Both the position numbers and the translations under genes were made by a program. Below, one piece after another: positions 1 to 7,905 of a DNA stretch of 64,000 nt; position 1 is the stretch's first letter, and each line of letters opens with the position of its first letter. The notes under the pieces were generated by a model that was not told where the DNA came from, ran no database searches, and saw only the letters and a program-made list of their open reading frames with translations. Source of the DNA: a bacterium (GTDB lineage: Bacteria; Zixibacteria; MSB-5A5; GN15; FEB-12); NCBI GenBank assembly GCA_020444475.1, contig JAHLKV010000002.1, positions 558,001 to 622,000 on the forward strand, given 5' to 3'.

Positions 1-20
1 TCGACAAGTTCGCACCGTGA
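1..20 (+). CDS. C-terminal tail of a gene cut by the window edge
   Basis: In the third frame the first 20 bases read Asp-Lys-Phe-Ala-Pro and then TGA at 18-20. A Rho-independent terminator on the same strand follows 27 bases later, which fits the end of a plus-strand gene. Too little is present to name a product, and the reading frame rests only on the stop-plus-terminator arrangement. Confidence 0.3.
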
Positions 21-46
21 GGTGTTAGCGCACGAGTGAGATTCCC

Positions 47-70
47 AACCCGCCGGAAGGCGGGTTTTTT
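47..70 (+). terminator. Rho-independent terminator
   Basis: A perfect 8-bp stem (AACCCGCC at 47-54 with GGCGGGTT at 59-66) closes a GGAA tetraloop and runs into a T tract. It ends the plus-strand gene that finishes near base 20. The stretch from 71 to 175 holds nothing else I can support. Confidence 0.85.
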
Positions 71-175
71 GTTGGGGCGAAAGCGCGTTACTCTCAACTG
101 CCGAATTGCGTAGAGCGGGTCCGTCCTCGAACCCGCCAGAGTTCGAATCTGCACCGTTGGACCCTCCCTTCATCC

Positions 176-1591
176 CTACCTTCGAAACTTTCTCCTGAGA
201 GCGAGCAGGAACAGCGGTAGGATTGTGGCGGTGCATATCAACTGGACGATGACGCCAAACACAGTCCCGGTTGATGTTGCTTTCACCGTCCGACCCACCT
301 GAAGAGCCATTGCTGCCGCACTGAACAGAAGGGCGCGCAGAAAATCCAGAATGTGCTCGCCAGAGAACCGTGTGCAGTCCCAACACATATGGTATTCCAC
401 GTGTCTGTCAGCGAAATCGAAACCCGTGAAGAAATACCAGAAGCCGAAGACAACCCACAGCCCAGCGAGCCAAAGGAAAGCCCTCGGGTAGTTCTCCCCG
501 TATTCGGAAACTGCCTTATACAGTGCGTAGGTCTCGCAGGTGAACCATTGGTGTAGCCGAGCGAATCTGCGCTTTCCGCAATTCTCCCCTGCCATTTGGC
601 GTCGAATCTCTGTCTCTCTGTAGAACCACTGTCCGGCGCGGACATAGTCCTGATTTGACTCGCTGTTCTTTTTGAGTTGCTGATATTCCCACCTTAGGTC
701 CTCCAGCGTAGACTTGTCAGAATGCTGGAGTTCGTCGTAGGCTATCCTACGGTCATCGTGATCCGGCCACCTGACATTGATGAATCGGACCGTCTCCAGT
801 ATTGCATGTATGAAACTCGCTTTTTCGAGATTGGCCAGAACGAAGGTTGCGGACCTCATCTGCGCAAAATTCAACTGTCCAAAATGGAGCAACGGACTGA
901 CTTCCAACGACCTGCGATCATTTGCTAACTCAAAATGTCCCTGAAACTTGAGCCCGGTGAAGTCGATCTCAGACGCTTGGACAGCCAGATAACGAACGTC
1001 GTAGAATCCAACCTCCCTGCCAGCAATTCTGATGTAGAACTGATCTGCTTCGACGAGGCAGTTGGCAAATGAAAGTGCTTCTGACCCAACCATACACGTA
1101 TCGAAGGGAGCACTGCTTCCCCTAAACTTGGAGAAGTTGAAAAAGGTCCCCTTGCCTCCAAAAGTGCAAAGACTGAACGGGGGGGCTTCGTAATGAAAAC
1201 TCGATCCTCCAAAGTGAGCATCGCCGCCAAAGGCGCAATTCACGAAACTCGTATTGTCGAATGTACAATCGGAGAATTCTACGCGGTTGATGAAACCGAT
1301 ACGCTTAAACTGGCACGTATCGAAAATGGCATTGTCGGAAAACAGGGAATGTCCATGAGAGACAATTGCATTCTCAAAGTCCTCTCCGAATTCGACTTCT
1401 CTAAACTCGAGGCCCGATAGATCAATGACCTCTCGATCCGCATGGTCGGATATGTACTCCAACAAAGCATGAGTGTCTCCAGCCGCAACAACTCCCATGG
1501 CGTGCAGCCGGCACTTGCCACCATCGGGGTGATACTCCGGTCGACCGCATGGAGACGAGTCTGCGAGCTTCTGTTCACATGTTCCCCCCAT
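176..1591 (-). CDS. pentapeptide-repeat protein with C-terminal membrane segments
   Basis: 471 residues. The N-terminus holds a small Cys/His cluster (C5, C15, then C-R-L-H near residue 27) that could bind metal. Residues about 55-280 are rich in degenerate A/F-x-x-x-x pentapeptide repeats such as FxxCxF and FxNxxF, which normally fold into a right-handed beta-helix. The last 120 residues hold two or three hydrophobic segments, so the helix is probably membrane tethered. The start is supported by GGAGGAG just upstream of the ATG. Base use appears lower in GC than in the neighbours, which may indicate transfer. Function is unknown; pentapeptide-membrane fusions occur as ion-channel-like proteins and in conflict settings, but nothing here decides between these. 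Confidence 0.75.
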   Translation of the reverse strand: MGGTCEQKLADSSPCGRPEYHPDGGKCRLHAMGVVAAGDTHALLEYISDHADREVIDLSGLEFREVEFGEDFENAIVSHGHSLFSDNAIFDTCQFKRIGFINRVEFSDCTFDNTSFVNCAFGGDAHFGGSSFHYEAPPFSLCTFGGKGTFFNFSKFRGSSAPFDTCMVGSEALSFANCLVEADQFYIRIAGREVGFYDVRYLAVQASEIDFTGLKFQGHFELANDRRSLEVSPLLHFGQLNFAQMRSATFVLANLEKASFIHAILETVRFINVRWPDHDDRRIAYDELQHSDKSTLEDLRWEYQQLKKNSESNQDYVRAGQWFYRETEIRRQMAGENCGKRRFARLHQWFTCETYALYKAVSEYGENYPRAFLWLAGLWVVFGFWYFFTGFDFADRHVEYHMCWDCTRFSGEHILDFLRALLFSAAAMALQVGRTVKATSTGTVFGVIVQLICTATILPLFLLALRRKFRR

Positions 1592-1664
1592 ATTCTCCTC
1601 CCTTCTTACACTTGTTCAGAGGCGGTCGGCGCACGGGGATGTGCGCCAACCACATCAAAGTCCC

Positions 1665-2501
1665 CTACATCTTCTCCACGCACCCGGCGATCAAGTCACG
1701 CAACTTCGGTTCGGTGCGCGAAGCGGTCCCGATCACGTCCTGCAACGAACAGGGATGCATGTTATCCGCCAGACCCATGTCGGTCACGATCGTGAACCCG
1801 AGGATCTTGTTGTGCTGATGGTGCGCGGTGATAACTTCGGGCACCGTCGACATCCCGACCGCATCGGCGCCGAACCCGCGAAGCATCCTGTACTCCGCCG
1901 AGGTCTCCAGGCACGGTCCGGTCAGACCGACATAGACGCCTTCCTGCAGTCTCAGGTTCTGCTGGAGTGCGACATCCTTGGCGAGCTGGATATACTTCTT
2001 GTTGTAGACCTCGTACATATCCGGAAAACGGTCCCCCCAGGAATCATCGTTCGGCCCAATCAGCGGATTGCCCGGGAAGAAGTTGATATGATCCTTGATC
2101 ACCATGATATCGCCCGGCTTGAAATTCGGGTTCATACCGCCGGCGGCGTTGGAGACAATCAGGGTCTCCATCCCGAGCTTTTTCATGACGCGGATCGGAA
2201 AGGCGATCTGCTGGAACGTGTAGCCTTCGTAGTAGTGGAACCGCCCCTGCATGCAGACGACCGGCTTGCCTTTGAGATGGCCGAACAGCAACCGTCCGGC
2301 GTGTGACTCCACCGTACTGACCGGGAAATGGGGGATCGTCTCGTAACCGACTGTCCCAACCATGTCGATCCCGTCGACCAGAGAGCCGAGCCCGGTGCCG
2401 AGGATGATACCGATCTGCGGTTTGAGGTCGATCGTCTTGCGAATATGTGCGACCGCTTCGTCGAGCATCTTGTGAATTTCGTCCCAGGTATGCAGCGCCA
2501 T
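1665..2501 (-). CDS. punA: purine nucleoside phosphorylase
   Basis: 278 residues, the usual length for trimeric (class II) purine nucleoside phosphorylase, which splits inosine or guanosine with phosphate to base and ribose 1-phosphate in purine salvage. Seen: the phosphate-binding GTGLG near residue 33, the H-x-G-R-L-L-F segment, the Q-G-R-F-H-Y-Y-E-G motif, the S-N-A-A-G-G motif, D-H-I-N and the late G-M-S-T-V-P-E segment. The start ATG is preceded by AGGAG at good spacing; the longer open frame upstream runs into intergenic repeats and is rejected. It is followed 73 bases later by the pentapeptide gene but no functional link is evident. Confidence 0.95.
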   Translation of the reverse strand: MALHTWDEIHKMLDEAVAHIRKTIDLKPQIGIILGTGLGSLVDGIDMVGTVGYETIPHFPVSTVESHAGRLLFGHLKGKPVVCMQGRFHYYEGYTFQQIAFPIRVMKKLGMETLIVSNAAGGMNPNFKPGDIMVIKDHINFFPGNPLIGPNDDSWGDRFPDMYEVYNKKYIQLAKDVALQQNLRLQEGVYVGLTGPCLETSAEYRMLRGFGADAVGMSTVPEVITAHHQHNKILGFTIVTDMGLADNMHPCSLQDVIGTASRTEPKLRDLIAGCVEKM

Positions 2502-2668
2502 ACTGATTCTCCTTGTACTGAAATGATATCTCTGTTGTGGTGGAGAATATAGGCGATTTGGAGTGCGGGGAAAGCAGAAGTTGGCAGGTGCCGGGGAAGT
2601 GGGCGTTGCCGTGGGGTTGGTGCAGGGCACGATGCCGTAAGATTGCAAAAGTCATCGTACAAGCACTG

Positions 2669-2740
2669 TAGGTCAGCTCCGGTCGCGGATATAGCCCCCT
2701 CCAGGTCAACACCGCACCGGCGAGCGACCGGTGCTGACAT
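2669..2740. repeat. long-stem hairpin repeat, GTCAGC/GCTGAC family copy 1
   Basis: The arm GTCAGCTCCGGTCGC pairs with GCGACCGGTGCTGAC with one mismatch over 15 bp. The central 30 or so bases are unrelated to those of the copies at 4779-4851 and 60904-60974, while the arms are conserved. Confidence 0.8.
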
Positions 2741-2761
2741 CGCCTTACCCGTCGGGTGATG

Positions 2762-2783
2762 GCACGTCTGAGGACAGACGTGC
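2762..2783. repeat. AGGA-loop hairpin repeat, copy 1
   Basis: Perfect 9-bp stem GCACGTCTG with CAGACGTGC around the loop AGGA. Related copies at 26391-26414, 61016-61039 and 61056-61079 keep the loop; the 26391 copy has compensatory changes in the stem. Confidence 0.85.
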
Positions 2784-2833
2784 TCTGCAAGCGGAGGGGG
2801 CGGGCACGATACCGTGAGATTGCAAAAGTCATC

Positions 2834-2896
2834 GTACAAGTTTGACTCTGTGTGAGTTACAGCGAAATGGGTTTGTTTTGTCATTTTTTAGGTTCG
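2834..2896 (+). repeat. dispersed 41-bp identical element, copy 1
   Basis: Bases 2856-2896 are identical to 58921-58961, and weaker similarity extends about 20 bases upstream in both. It contains a T-rich run followed by AGGTTCG. It is not a hairpin like the other families; on the minus strand both copies open a short frame starting MTKQTHFAV, which I take as coincidental. Confidence 0.8.
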
Positions 2897-3183
2897 TTTT
2901 TTTCATGGATTCGGGCTACTCGGTTGGAGCTCTGGGAGATAGCCCTCCTGCAGGGTTCGGGTCGGAAACAAAATCTTCACCATCGTTGCATCAGCCTCCA
3001 TCGATGAGTTTTGTTTTGTCTTCTCTACAAAAGGCGGCGTGGCCGGGATCACCATTGGGTTAGTGGTAGAATCGCAAGGCGAAGGATCGGACCGTCAGCA
3101 TCGTTTGCGAGAGAGTGGCTGCCGAGTACGCCGGGCGTTCTGCCTTGCAAACGGAGTTTGCCCACGTCACTCAGCGAAGGGGG

Positions 3184-3207
3184 CATGCTTCGACTCCGCT
3201 CAGCATG
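3184..3207. repeat. CTTCGACTCCGCTCAG hairpin, copy 1
   Basis: Stem CATGCT with AGCATG around a conserved loop. Other copies at 18691, 26231 and 34071 change the stem in both arms together while the loop stays constant. Confidence 0.85.
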
Positions 3208-3275
3208 ACGGTGAGAGATATTCCGCGGTAACCAACACCAGAGGCGGGTTCAACAGGCGCTTCCCAAAAATCTAC

Positions 3276-3313
3276 ACAAAAAAGGACCGGCCTGGTGAGA
3301 ACGAGGCCGGTCC
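3276..3313 (-). terminator. Rho-independent terminator of the DivIVA-domain gene
   Basis: On the minus strand a perfect 10-bp stem (GGACCGGCCT at 3284-3293, AGGCCGGTCC at 3304-3313) is followed by a run of T residues. It begins about 26 bases after the stop codon at 3339. Confidence 0.9.
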
Positions 3314-3338
3314 GGAAGCAGTACGGGATGGGTATGAC

Positions 3339-4541
3339 TTAGCTTTTGGCGGCTTTGTCCATTTCTTCGTTAAATTTCTCGACAACCGAGTCAAGTTCAC
3401 GCGCCAGGTCATTGGGATCCATCGGCGCATTTGGATCGCGCGGCGCATTGTCGTCGCTCGCGCTCTCCGGAGCTTCCTGCACCGGCACGAATTCTTTCGG
3501 CACATCCTCGGCGCGGGAGTCGGTTTCGGTCACGGCGCCCTGAGGCGGAACATCGGCCGCCGCAGCCTTGCGAGCGGCATCGGCCTGCTGCGCCTTGGCG
3601 TGCTGGTAATTCTCGAGCGCTGCGGCCAGCTCGGGATCGATAGGCGAGTCCGGCTTGGCAGCCAGTTCGTCATCGTCGGAGTCGTTTTCGGCCCGGTTGC
3701 CCATTTCTTCGGAAGACATGTCCAGCGGCTGGGATTCCTGAAGCGGCTGACTTTCCTGAAGCGGTTGACTTTCCTGAAGCGGCTGCGACTCCTGCAGGGG
3801 CTGGCGTTCCTGAACCGGCTGTTTGCTGACAGTCGGTGCGGAGGTCGGCTCCTGTTCGTCGCGGACGATCTTCCGAAGCGATTCGGTCAGGTCGTCGGAC
3901 TGCGGTGTCGGAGCCTTCGGTGTCCCGGCTGCTCCGGCGGCAACCGTCACGATCTCGTCAGCGGCGTTGGCCTCTTCGGTTTTGATCGCCGGCTGTTTCG
4001 ACGGCTGGGTGGCGACTGTCTCGCGACGGCCCCGTTTCAATTCCGAAGAGTCAGTGATATCGAGCTGCTGTTCTTCCTTGACTTCGGCCGGCTCGGCGTT
4101 GGCGATATCGTTGACCAGCTCAAGGTGATTGGAGATGAGCTGGCGAAGTTTGTTCACGTAGGATTTGCGGGCCAGCTCGAGCTTGGTAATCTGCGCTTCG
4201 TAATGCCGGCTCTTGGACTCGTGTTCGCGCTTGATTTCCTCGGCGTGGTTGCGCGCCTTGTTTAGAAGCTCTTCGGCTTCCTTCTTGGCGTTGGTCAGCG
4301 TCATGTCGGCGTTGCGCCGGGCATCGATCGCCGCACTCTTGATCGTGTCTTCGAATTGTTTGAGGGCGGTCAACTGGCTTTTCAGCGACTCAACTTCCAT
4401 CCCCAGCTTGACGTTTTCCTGCTTGAGGGACTCGAACGCCTGAGCCATTTGTTCACGGAAGCTGTCCACTTCCGCCCGATCATAACCGCGCATCTGATTC
4501 GGAAAGTGATAATTGCGGATATCGTTCGGCGACAAATCCAT
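3339..4541 (-). CDS. DivIVA-domain coiled-coil protein
   Basis: 400 residues. The N-terminus MDLSPNDIRNYHFPNQMRGYD followed by DRAEVDSF is the DivIVA/GpsB lipid-binding fold, in which the loop before the helix inserts in curved membrane. Residues about 30-160 form a long coiled coil. The rest is acidic, low complexity and rich in Pro, Ala and Asp, and includes five imperfect copies of the hexapeptide QPLQES. DivIVA proteins organise cell poles, division sites or growth zones; which applies here cannot be told. The gene has its own terminator and a long repeat-rich leader (4542-4964), so it is probably a single transcript. Confidence 0.85.
   Translation of the reverse strand: MDLSPNDIRNYHFPNQMRGYDRAEVDSFREQMAQAFESLKQENVKLGMEVESLKSQLTALKQFEDTIKSAAIDARRNADMTLTNAKKEAEELLNKARNHAEEIKREHESKSRHYEAQITKLELARKSYVNKLRQLISNHLELVNDIANAEPAEVKEEQQLDITDSSELKRGRRETVATQPSKQPAIKTEEANAADEIVTVAAGAAGTPKAPTPQSDDLTESLRKIVRDEQEPTSAPTVSKQPVQERQPLQESQPLQESQPLQESQPLQESQPLDMSSEEMGNRAENDSDDDELAAKPDSPIDPELAAALENYQHAKAQQADAARKAAAADVPPQGAVTETDSRAEDVPKEFVPVQEAPESASDDNAPRDPNAPMDPNDLARELDSVVEKFNEEMDKAAKS
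3723..3812 (-). repeat. five 18-bp tandem units inside the DivIVA-domain gene
   Basis: Five consecutive 18-bp units encode QPLQES-type hexapeptides. The units are in frame and differ by a few bases, so copy number could change without breaking the frame. Confidence 0.9.
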
Positions 4542-4778
4542 AATGTCTCTCGCTTATCTACAGTGGCTGTTTCTTTCGTGGTCTCTGAGTTATCGTCGGT
4601 CGGGTCCGGTGTTCGAAAATCAAACAGGACGACATCCTCTCATCTTCTTTATAGTTATCGGGGATTTGCCGGATTTATTTACCCGGAAAAGGGCACTCCG
4701 GGACAGCCGCTGACAGAGGCCGCAGGTCCGAGAAAAGACGGGGAAGTTACTGGACGGTTGGGAGATAGGGGGGTGAGT

Positions 4779-4938
4779 GTAGGTCAGCTCCGGTCGCGAT
4801 CGATGGGTTCATTGGGGCGACACCGGCCGAGCGAGCGACCGGTGCTGACATTCCCCGGCGGATCATGGAGATGTCAGCGCCGTTTGCGGGTAATCGGCTG
4901 CTCACTATGCATAGCAATAGAACCTGCAAACGGAGCTG
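4779..4938. repeat. GTCAGC/GCTGAC hairpin family, copy 2, with a second nested inverted repeat
   Basis: Arms at 4779-4799 and 4830-4851 match those of copy 1, with a different interior. A further inverted repeat follows, pairing GTCAGCGCCGTTTGC (from about 4872) with GCAAACGGAGCTGAC (to about 4938). The intergenic stretch 4542-4964 holds these repeats and the upstream region of the DivIVA-domain gene, and no other gene. Confidence 0.75.
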
Positions 4939-4964
4939 ACCTACGCTGCAGCATGTCCGGGAGA

Positions 4965-5921
4965 TTACTTGGCGCGCAGCCGCCGGGCGGCCCGCTCGAG
5001 TTCGGGGGTCGAGAGCTGACTGAGCTGCTCTTTCAACGAGGCCAGCGCGGTGTCGTCGAGTTCCGCCAGGCTCTTCACAAACGCACCGGAACGGACTCGC
5101 TTGTAGACGGCCTGCATGCGTTTCTTCACCGACTGGTCGATCAGTTTCGGTCCGGTCTCGGCCGAGCCAACCCGCGCCGCCACCGAGATGCGCGCGAACA
5201 TGCCTTCGATCCCGTAACGCTTGATCAGGTCGATTATCAGGTCGAGTTGATAGGCGACTTCCAGCCAGGCGTGTTCGGGTTTGTGACCGTTTTCCACCAG
5301 CACTTCGAATCCCGACTTGATCAACATCGCCAACCCCCCGCACAGCACCGCCTGCTCGCCGAACAGATCGCCGATAGCTTCATCGGCAAACGTCGTTGGG
5401 ATCAACCGCCCCCTGGCAATCCCAATCCCCGCGGCGAGCGCGAAGCATTTCGACCGCGCTCGCCGGCTCCGGTCCTGCCCGATAGCATAAAACCCGGACA
5501 CCGACCGGTCGCCGAGAAACTTCTCGCGCACTGCGGCGCCGGGAGCATGGGGGGCAATCATGATGACATCGGCCCCGTCGGGCGGTGTCACCATCCCGAA
5601 ATGCACCGACAGCCCGTGCAGAAACAACAGCGTGACGGTTGGTTTCAGATTCGGAAGGATATCTTTGGTGTAGACGCGGCCGTGCAGATGATCCGGGAAC
5701 GCCATCGCAACCACATCAGCCTCACGTACGGCGTCCTTCACCGACCGGATATCTTCGATCCCGTCCTTCCCGGCCAGCGGGCGAGATTTCGAGCGAGAAC
5801 GAAGGCCGACTATGACCGGGTAGCCGGAATCGCGAAGGTTGAGGGCGATTGCCCGGCCCTGCGAACCGTAACCGATTACCGCGACGGTGGGTACCGTCTG
5901 TGACTTTCTCCGGGGTGGCAT
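4965..5921 (-). CDS. ketol-acid reductoisomerase-like protein with altered active site
   Basis: 318 residues, close to class I ketol-acid reductoisomerase (about 330). Seen: NAD(P)-binding GYGSQG at 17-22, phosphate-loop S-x-S-K-S near 44, the H-G-x-x-x-H-F motif with the catalytic-type His at 107, and DLFGEQAVLCGG (185-196) carrying both metal-type residues D185 and E189. Two normally invariant residues differ: the lysine of the APK-x-PG motif is His125, and the second glutamate of the E-x-x-x-E helix is Gln225, while E221 and the later Ile-Ser pair remain. Start chosen at the ATG 57 bases from nadC, with which it diverges; the longer frame overlaps nadC. It may be a reductase or isomerase for another 2-keto substrate. 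No ilv or leu gene is nearby, so a role in branched-chain amino acid synthesis is not supported by context. Confidence 0.8.
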   Translation of the reverse strand: MPPRRKSQTVPTVAVIGYGSQGRAIALNLRDSGYPVIVGLRSRSKSRPLAGKDGIEDIRSVKDAVREADVVAMAFPDHLHGRVYTKDILPNLKPTVTLLFLHGLSVHFGMVTPPDGADVIMIAPHAPGAAVREKFLGDRSVSGFYAIGQDRSRRARSKCFALAAGIGIARGRLIPTTFADEAIGDLFGEQAVLCGGLAMLIKSGFEVLVENGHKPEHAWLEVAYQLDLIIDLIKRYGIEGMFARISVAARVGSAETGPKLIDQSVKKRMQAVYKRVRSGAFVKSLAELDDTALASLKEQLSQLSTPELERAARRLRAK

Positions 5922-5977
5922 GGGGCGAATATAACTTGAGGTTTGACTTTTCACAACGCCGCTATTCTTTACGCGAT

Positions 5978-6865
5978 ATGGACTCCCAGGCGTCATCACT
6001 GCTCTCGCTGGTCAAGGCGGCGCTGGCCGAAGATATTGGTCCCGGCGATCTGACCTCGCTGGCCTGTCTGGAACCGGACCCGGTCCTGGCGAAGATTATC
6101 GCCAAATGCGATGGTGTCCTCTCCGGGCTGAAGCCGTTGCTGCTGACCTATGAGATAGTCGACTCCGCCAATGTCGTTCGCCCTCTTATTAATGATGGGG
6201 ACTCATTCCGAGGCGGTGATACGGTGGTGGAGATCGAGGGGTTCAACCAGACAGTGTTGGCCTCGGAGCGAGTTGCGCTGAATTTCCTCGGCCGATTGTC
6301 GGGGATAGCGTCGCTCACCCGGCAGTTTGTCGAGCGGATCGGCGAGCACCAATGTACGGTGCTTGATACCCGCAAGACGACCCCCGGCTGGCGACGACTC
6401 GAGAAGGACGCGGTCCGGCACGGCGGCGGCGGCAATCACCGCATGGGGCTGTACGATATGGTACTGATCAAGGACAACCATATCGCCTCGGCCGGTTCAA
6501 TCACCAAGGCGGTCGCGCTTACGCGTGAGTTTCTCGATACGCCGGATTTCCGTCTGCAATTCGACTGCAAGGCCGAAGATATCGAGATCGAGGTCGAAGT
6601 TACTTCGAAGGCCGAGCTTACCGAAGCGCTGGAGTGTGGCGTTACGCGGTTGTTACTGGACAACCAGACGATCGATTCGCTGGCGTCGATGGTGAAGAAG
6701 GCGCGGGCTATCCATCCCGAGGTGAAGCTCGAAGCGTCCGGTAACGTCTCGCTTGACACGGTCGCCGCTATCGCCGCTACCGGAGTTGATTTCATTTCGG
6801 TCGGCGCCCTGACGCACTCGGCCAAAGTGGCCGATTTTTCGATGAAGGTCACGCCCGCCTTATGA
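5978..6865 (+). CDS. nadC: nicotinate-nucleotide pyrophosphorylase (carboxylating)
   Basis: 295 residues, the usual length. The enzyme converts quinolinate and PRPP to nicotinate mononucleotide in NAD synthesis. Seen: N-F-L-G-R-L-S-G-I-A, the hallmark LDTRKTTPGWRRLEK segment, the HGGGGNHR substrate-binding motif, KDNHI, and the C-terminal barrel motifs LDN and ASGNVS with G-V-D-F-I-S-V-G. The ATG at 5978 opens directly on the conserved family N-terminus (MDSQASSLLSLVKAAL). It shares ATGA with birA, so the two are translationally coupled: NAD synthesis and biotin attachment lie in one transcript. Confidence 0.96.
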   Translation: MDSQASSLLSLVKAALAEDIGPGDLTSLACLEPDPVLAKIIAKCDGVLSGLKPLLLTYEIVDSANVVRPLINDGDSFRGGDTVVEIEGFNQTVLASERVALNFLGRLSGIASLTRQFVERIGEHQCTVLDTRKTTPGWRRLEKDAVRHGGGGNHRMGLYDMVLIKDNHIASAGSITKAVALTREFLDTPDFRLQFDCKAEDIEIEVEVTSKAELTEALECGVTRLLLDNQTIDSLASMVKKARAIHPEVKLEASGNVSLDTVAAIAATGVDFISVGALTHSAKVADFSMKVTPAL

Positions 6866-7854
6866 GCGACCCGGCTCTCGAACAACTAGCCGAGAAACTG
6901 CTCGCGATAATCCGCAAGAAACCCGGCGAGCGATTCGAGTTCGAGAAGCTCGGCAAAACGCTCTCGTGCGATATCGAGCAGCTCCGTGAATCAGCGCGGT
7001 TGCTTCATGACTGGCGCTATCGACTTAAACGACACCGCAAGACGATTACGTTTGTCGCCCCACCCGATCTGCTCACCGATATCGAGATCAAATTCGGACT
7101 AAAGACAAAAACGATCGGGCGTACGCTGTTCTGCTATCACACGGTCCAGTCGACCAATGACATCGCGGCGCAGAAAGCCGAGCACGGCGCGCCGCACGGG
7201 ACGGTGGTGGTCGCCGACCAGCAGACCAAGGGGCGTGGGCGGCTGGGGCGGGTGTGGCACTCGCCGCCGGAGACGGGGATCTATGTCTCGATTCTGCTTC
7301 GACCGCCGTTTGCCCCGGACAAGGCGCCGGCGCTGTCGATCATGACCGCGGTGGCGCTGGCTGATACGTTTGGCGCCTATGTGCCCGGCGAAGTGCAGAT
7401 CAAGTGGCCGAACGATGTCTGGATCGGCGGCAAAAAGGCCGCTGGTATTCTGACCGAGCTCTCCGCTGACAAGCACAAGATCAGCCATGTGGTGATCGGC
7501 GCCGGGATCAATGTCAATCAGGGCGTGCGGCAGTTCCCGGAGGAGCTTCGCCCGATAGCAACCTCGCTCCGGAGAGCGGTCAAACGCAAGGTGCGTCGGG
7601 TTGACCTGCTACAGGCCTTTCTGCTGAATTTCGAGAAGGAATATGCCGCTTACGAGAAGGACGGCCTTCGCAAGTCACACGCCAAGATTCGACGGTACTC
7701 GTCGTTGATCGGCAAGCAGATCGGCATCCGGACGGGGAATACGGTGGTGGAGGGGATCGCGATTGATATCGACAACGAAGGGCGGTTGATTATGGACCGC
7801 GACGGTACGGCGGTGGCGATCACGGCCGGCGAAGTGTCGGTGGTGAAGAGGTAG
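6862..7854 (+). CDS. birA: biotin-[acetyl-CoA-carboxylase] ligase with N-terminal regulatory domain
   Basis: 330 residues. An N-terminal winged-helix-like region (about 1-65), the catalytic domain with GRGRLGRVWHSP (biotinyl-5'-AMP binding) and KWPNDVW, then the C-terminal BPL_C barrel. It activates biotin with ATP and transfers it to the carrier lysine of biotin carboxylases. With the HTH-like extension it may also act as a biotin-dependent repressor, as the E. coli protein does; no obvious bio operator was found in the window. Start overlaps the nadC stop by four bases. Confidence 0.95.
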   Translation: MSDPALEQLAEKLLAIIRKKPGERFEFEKLGKTLSCDIEQLRESARLLHDWRYRLKRHRKTITFVAPPDLLTDIEIKFGLKTKTIGRTLFCYHTVQSTNDIAAQKAEHGAPHGTVVVADQQTKGRGRLGRVWHSPPETGIYVSILLRPPFAPDKAPALSIMTAVALADTFGAYVPGEVQIKWPNDVWIGGKKAAGILTELSADKHKISHVVIGAGINVNQGVRQFPEELRPIATSLRRAVKRKVRRVDLLQAFLLNFEKEYAAYEKDGLRKSHAKIRRYSSLIGKQIGIRTGNTVVEGIAIDIDNEGRLIMDRDGTAVAITAGEVSVVKR

Positions 7855-7905
7855 GCGAACTCGGCGATATTGCATCGGACCGGAATCCTACGTACCTTCC
7901 ACCCT

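Larger units (their letters stand above)
2627..2843. repeat. direct duplication of about 38 bp, 178 bp apart
   Basis: The segment around GATTGCAAAAGTCATCG occurs at 2627-2665 and again at 2805-2843 with about two differences. The two copies flank hairpin families described separately (2669-2740 and 2762-2783). The whole region from 2502 to 3338 carries no gene I can support and consists mainly of repeats. Confidence 0.75.

Noticed and set aside
125..166. T-loop-like GTTCGAATC resembling a tRNA 3' half
   Set aside because: The flanking bases do not form a five-base-pair T stem, and no acceptor, D or anticodon arms can be drawn.
2183..2884. Minus-strand frame starting MTKQTHFAV, also seen at 58949
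   Set aside because: The shared start merely reflects the 41-bp repeated element; the frames diverge at once and overlap real genes or repeats.
3039..4265. Long plus-strand open frame opposite the DivIVA-domain gene
   Set aside because: Composition is a mirror of the opposite gene; it also runs through intergenic repeats and a terminator.
4356..5903. 515-codon plus-strand frame opposite the KARI-like gene
   Set aside because: It spans an intergenic repeat region and the reverse of two clear genes; no recognisable domain.
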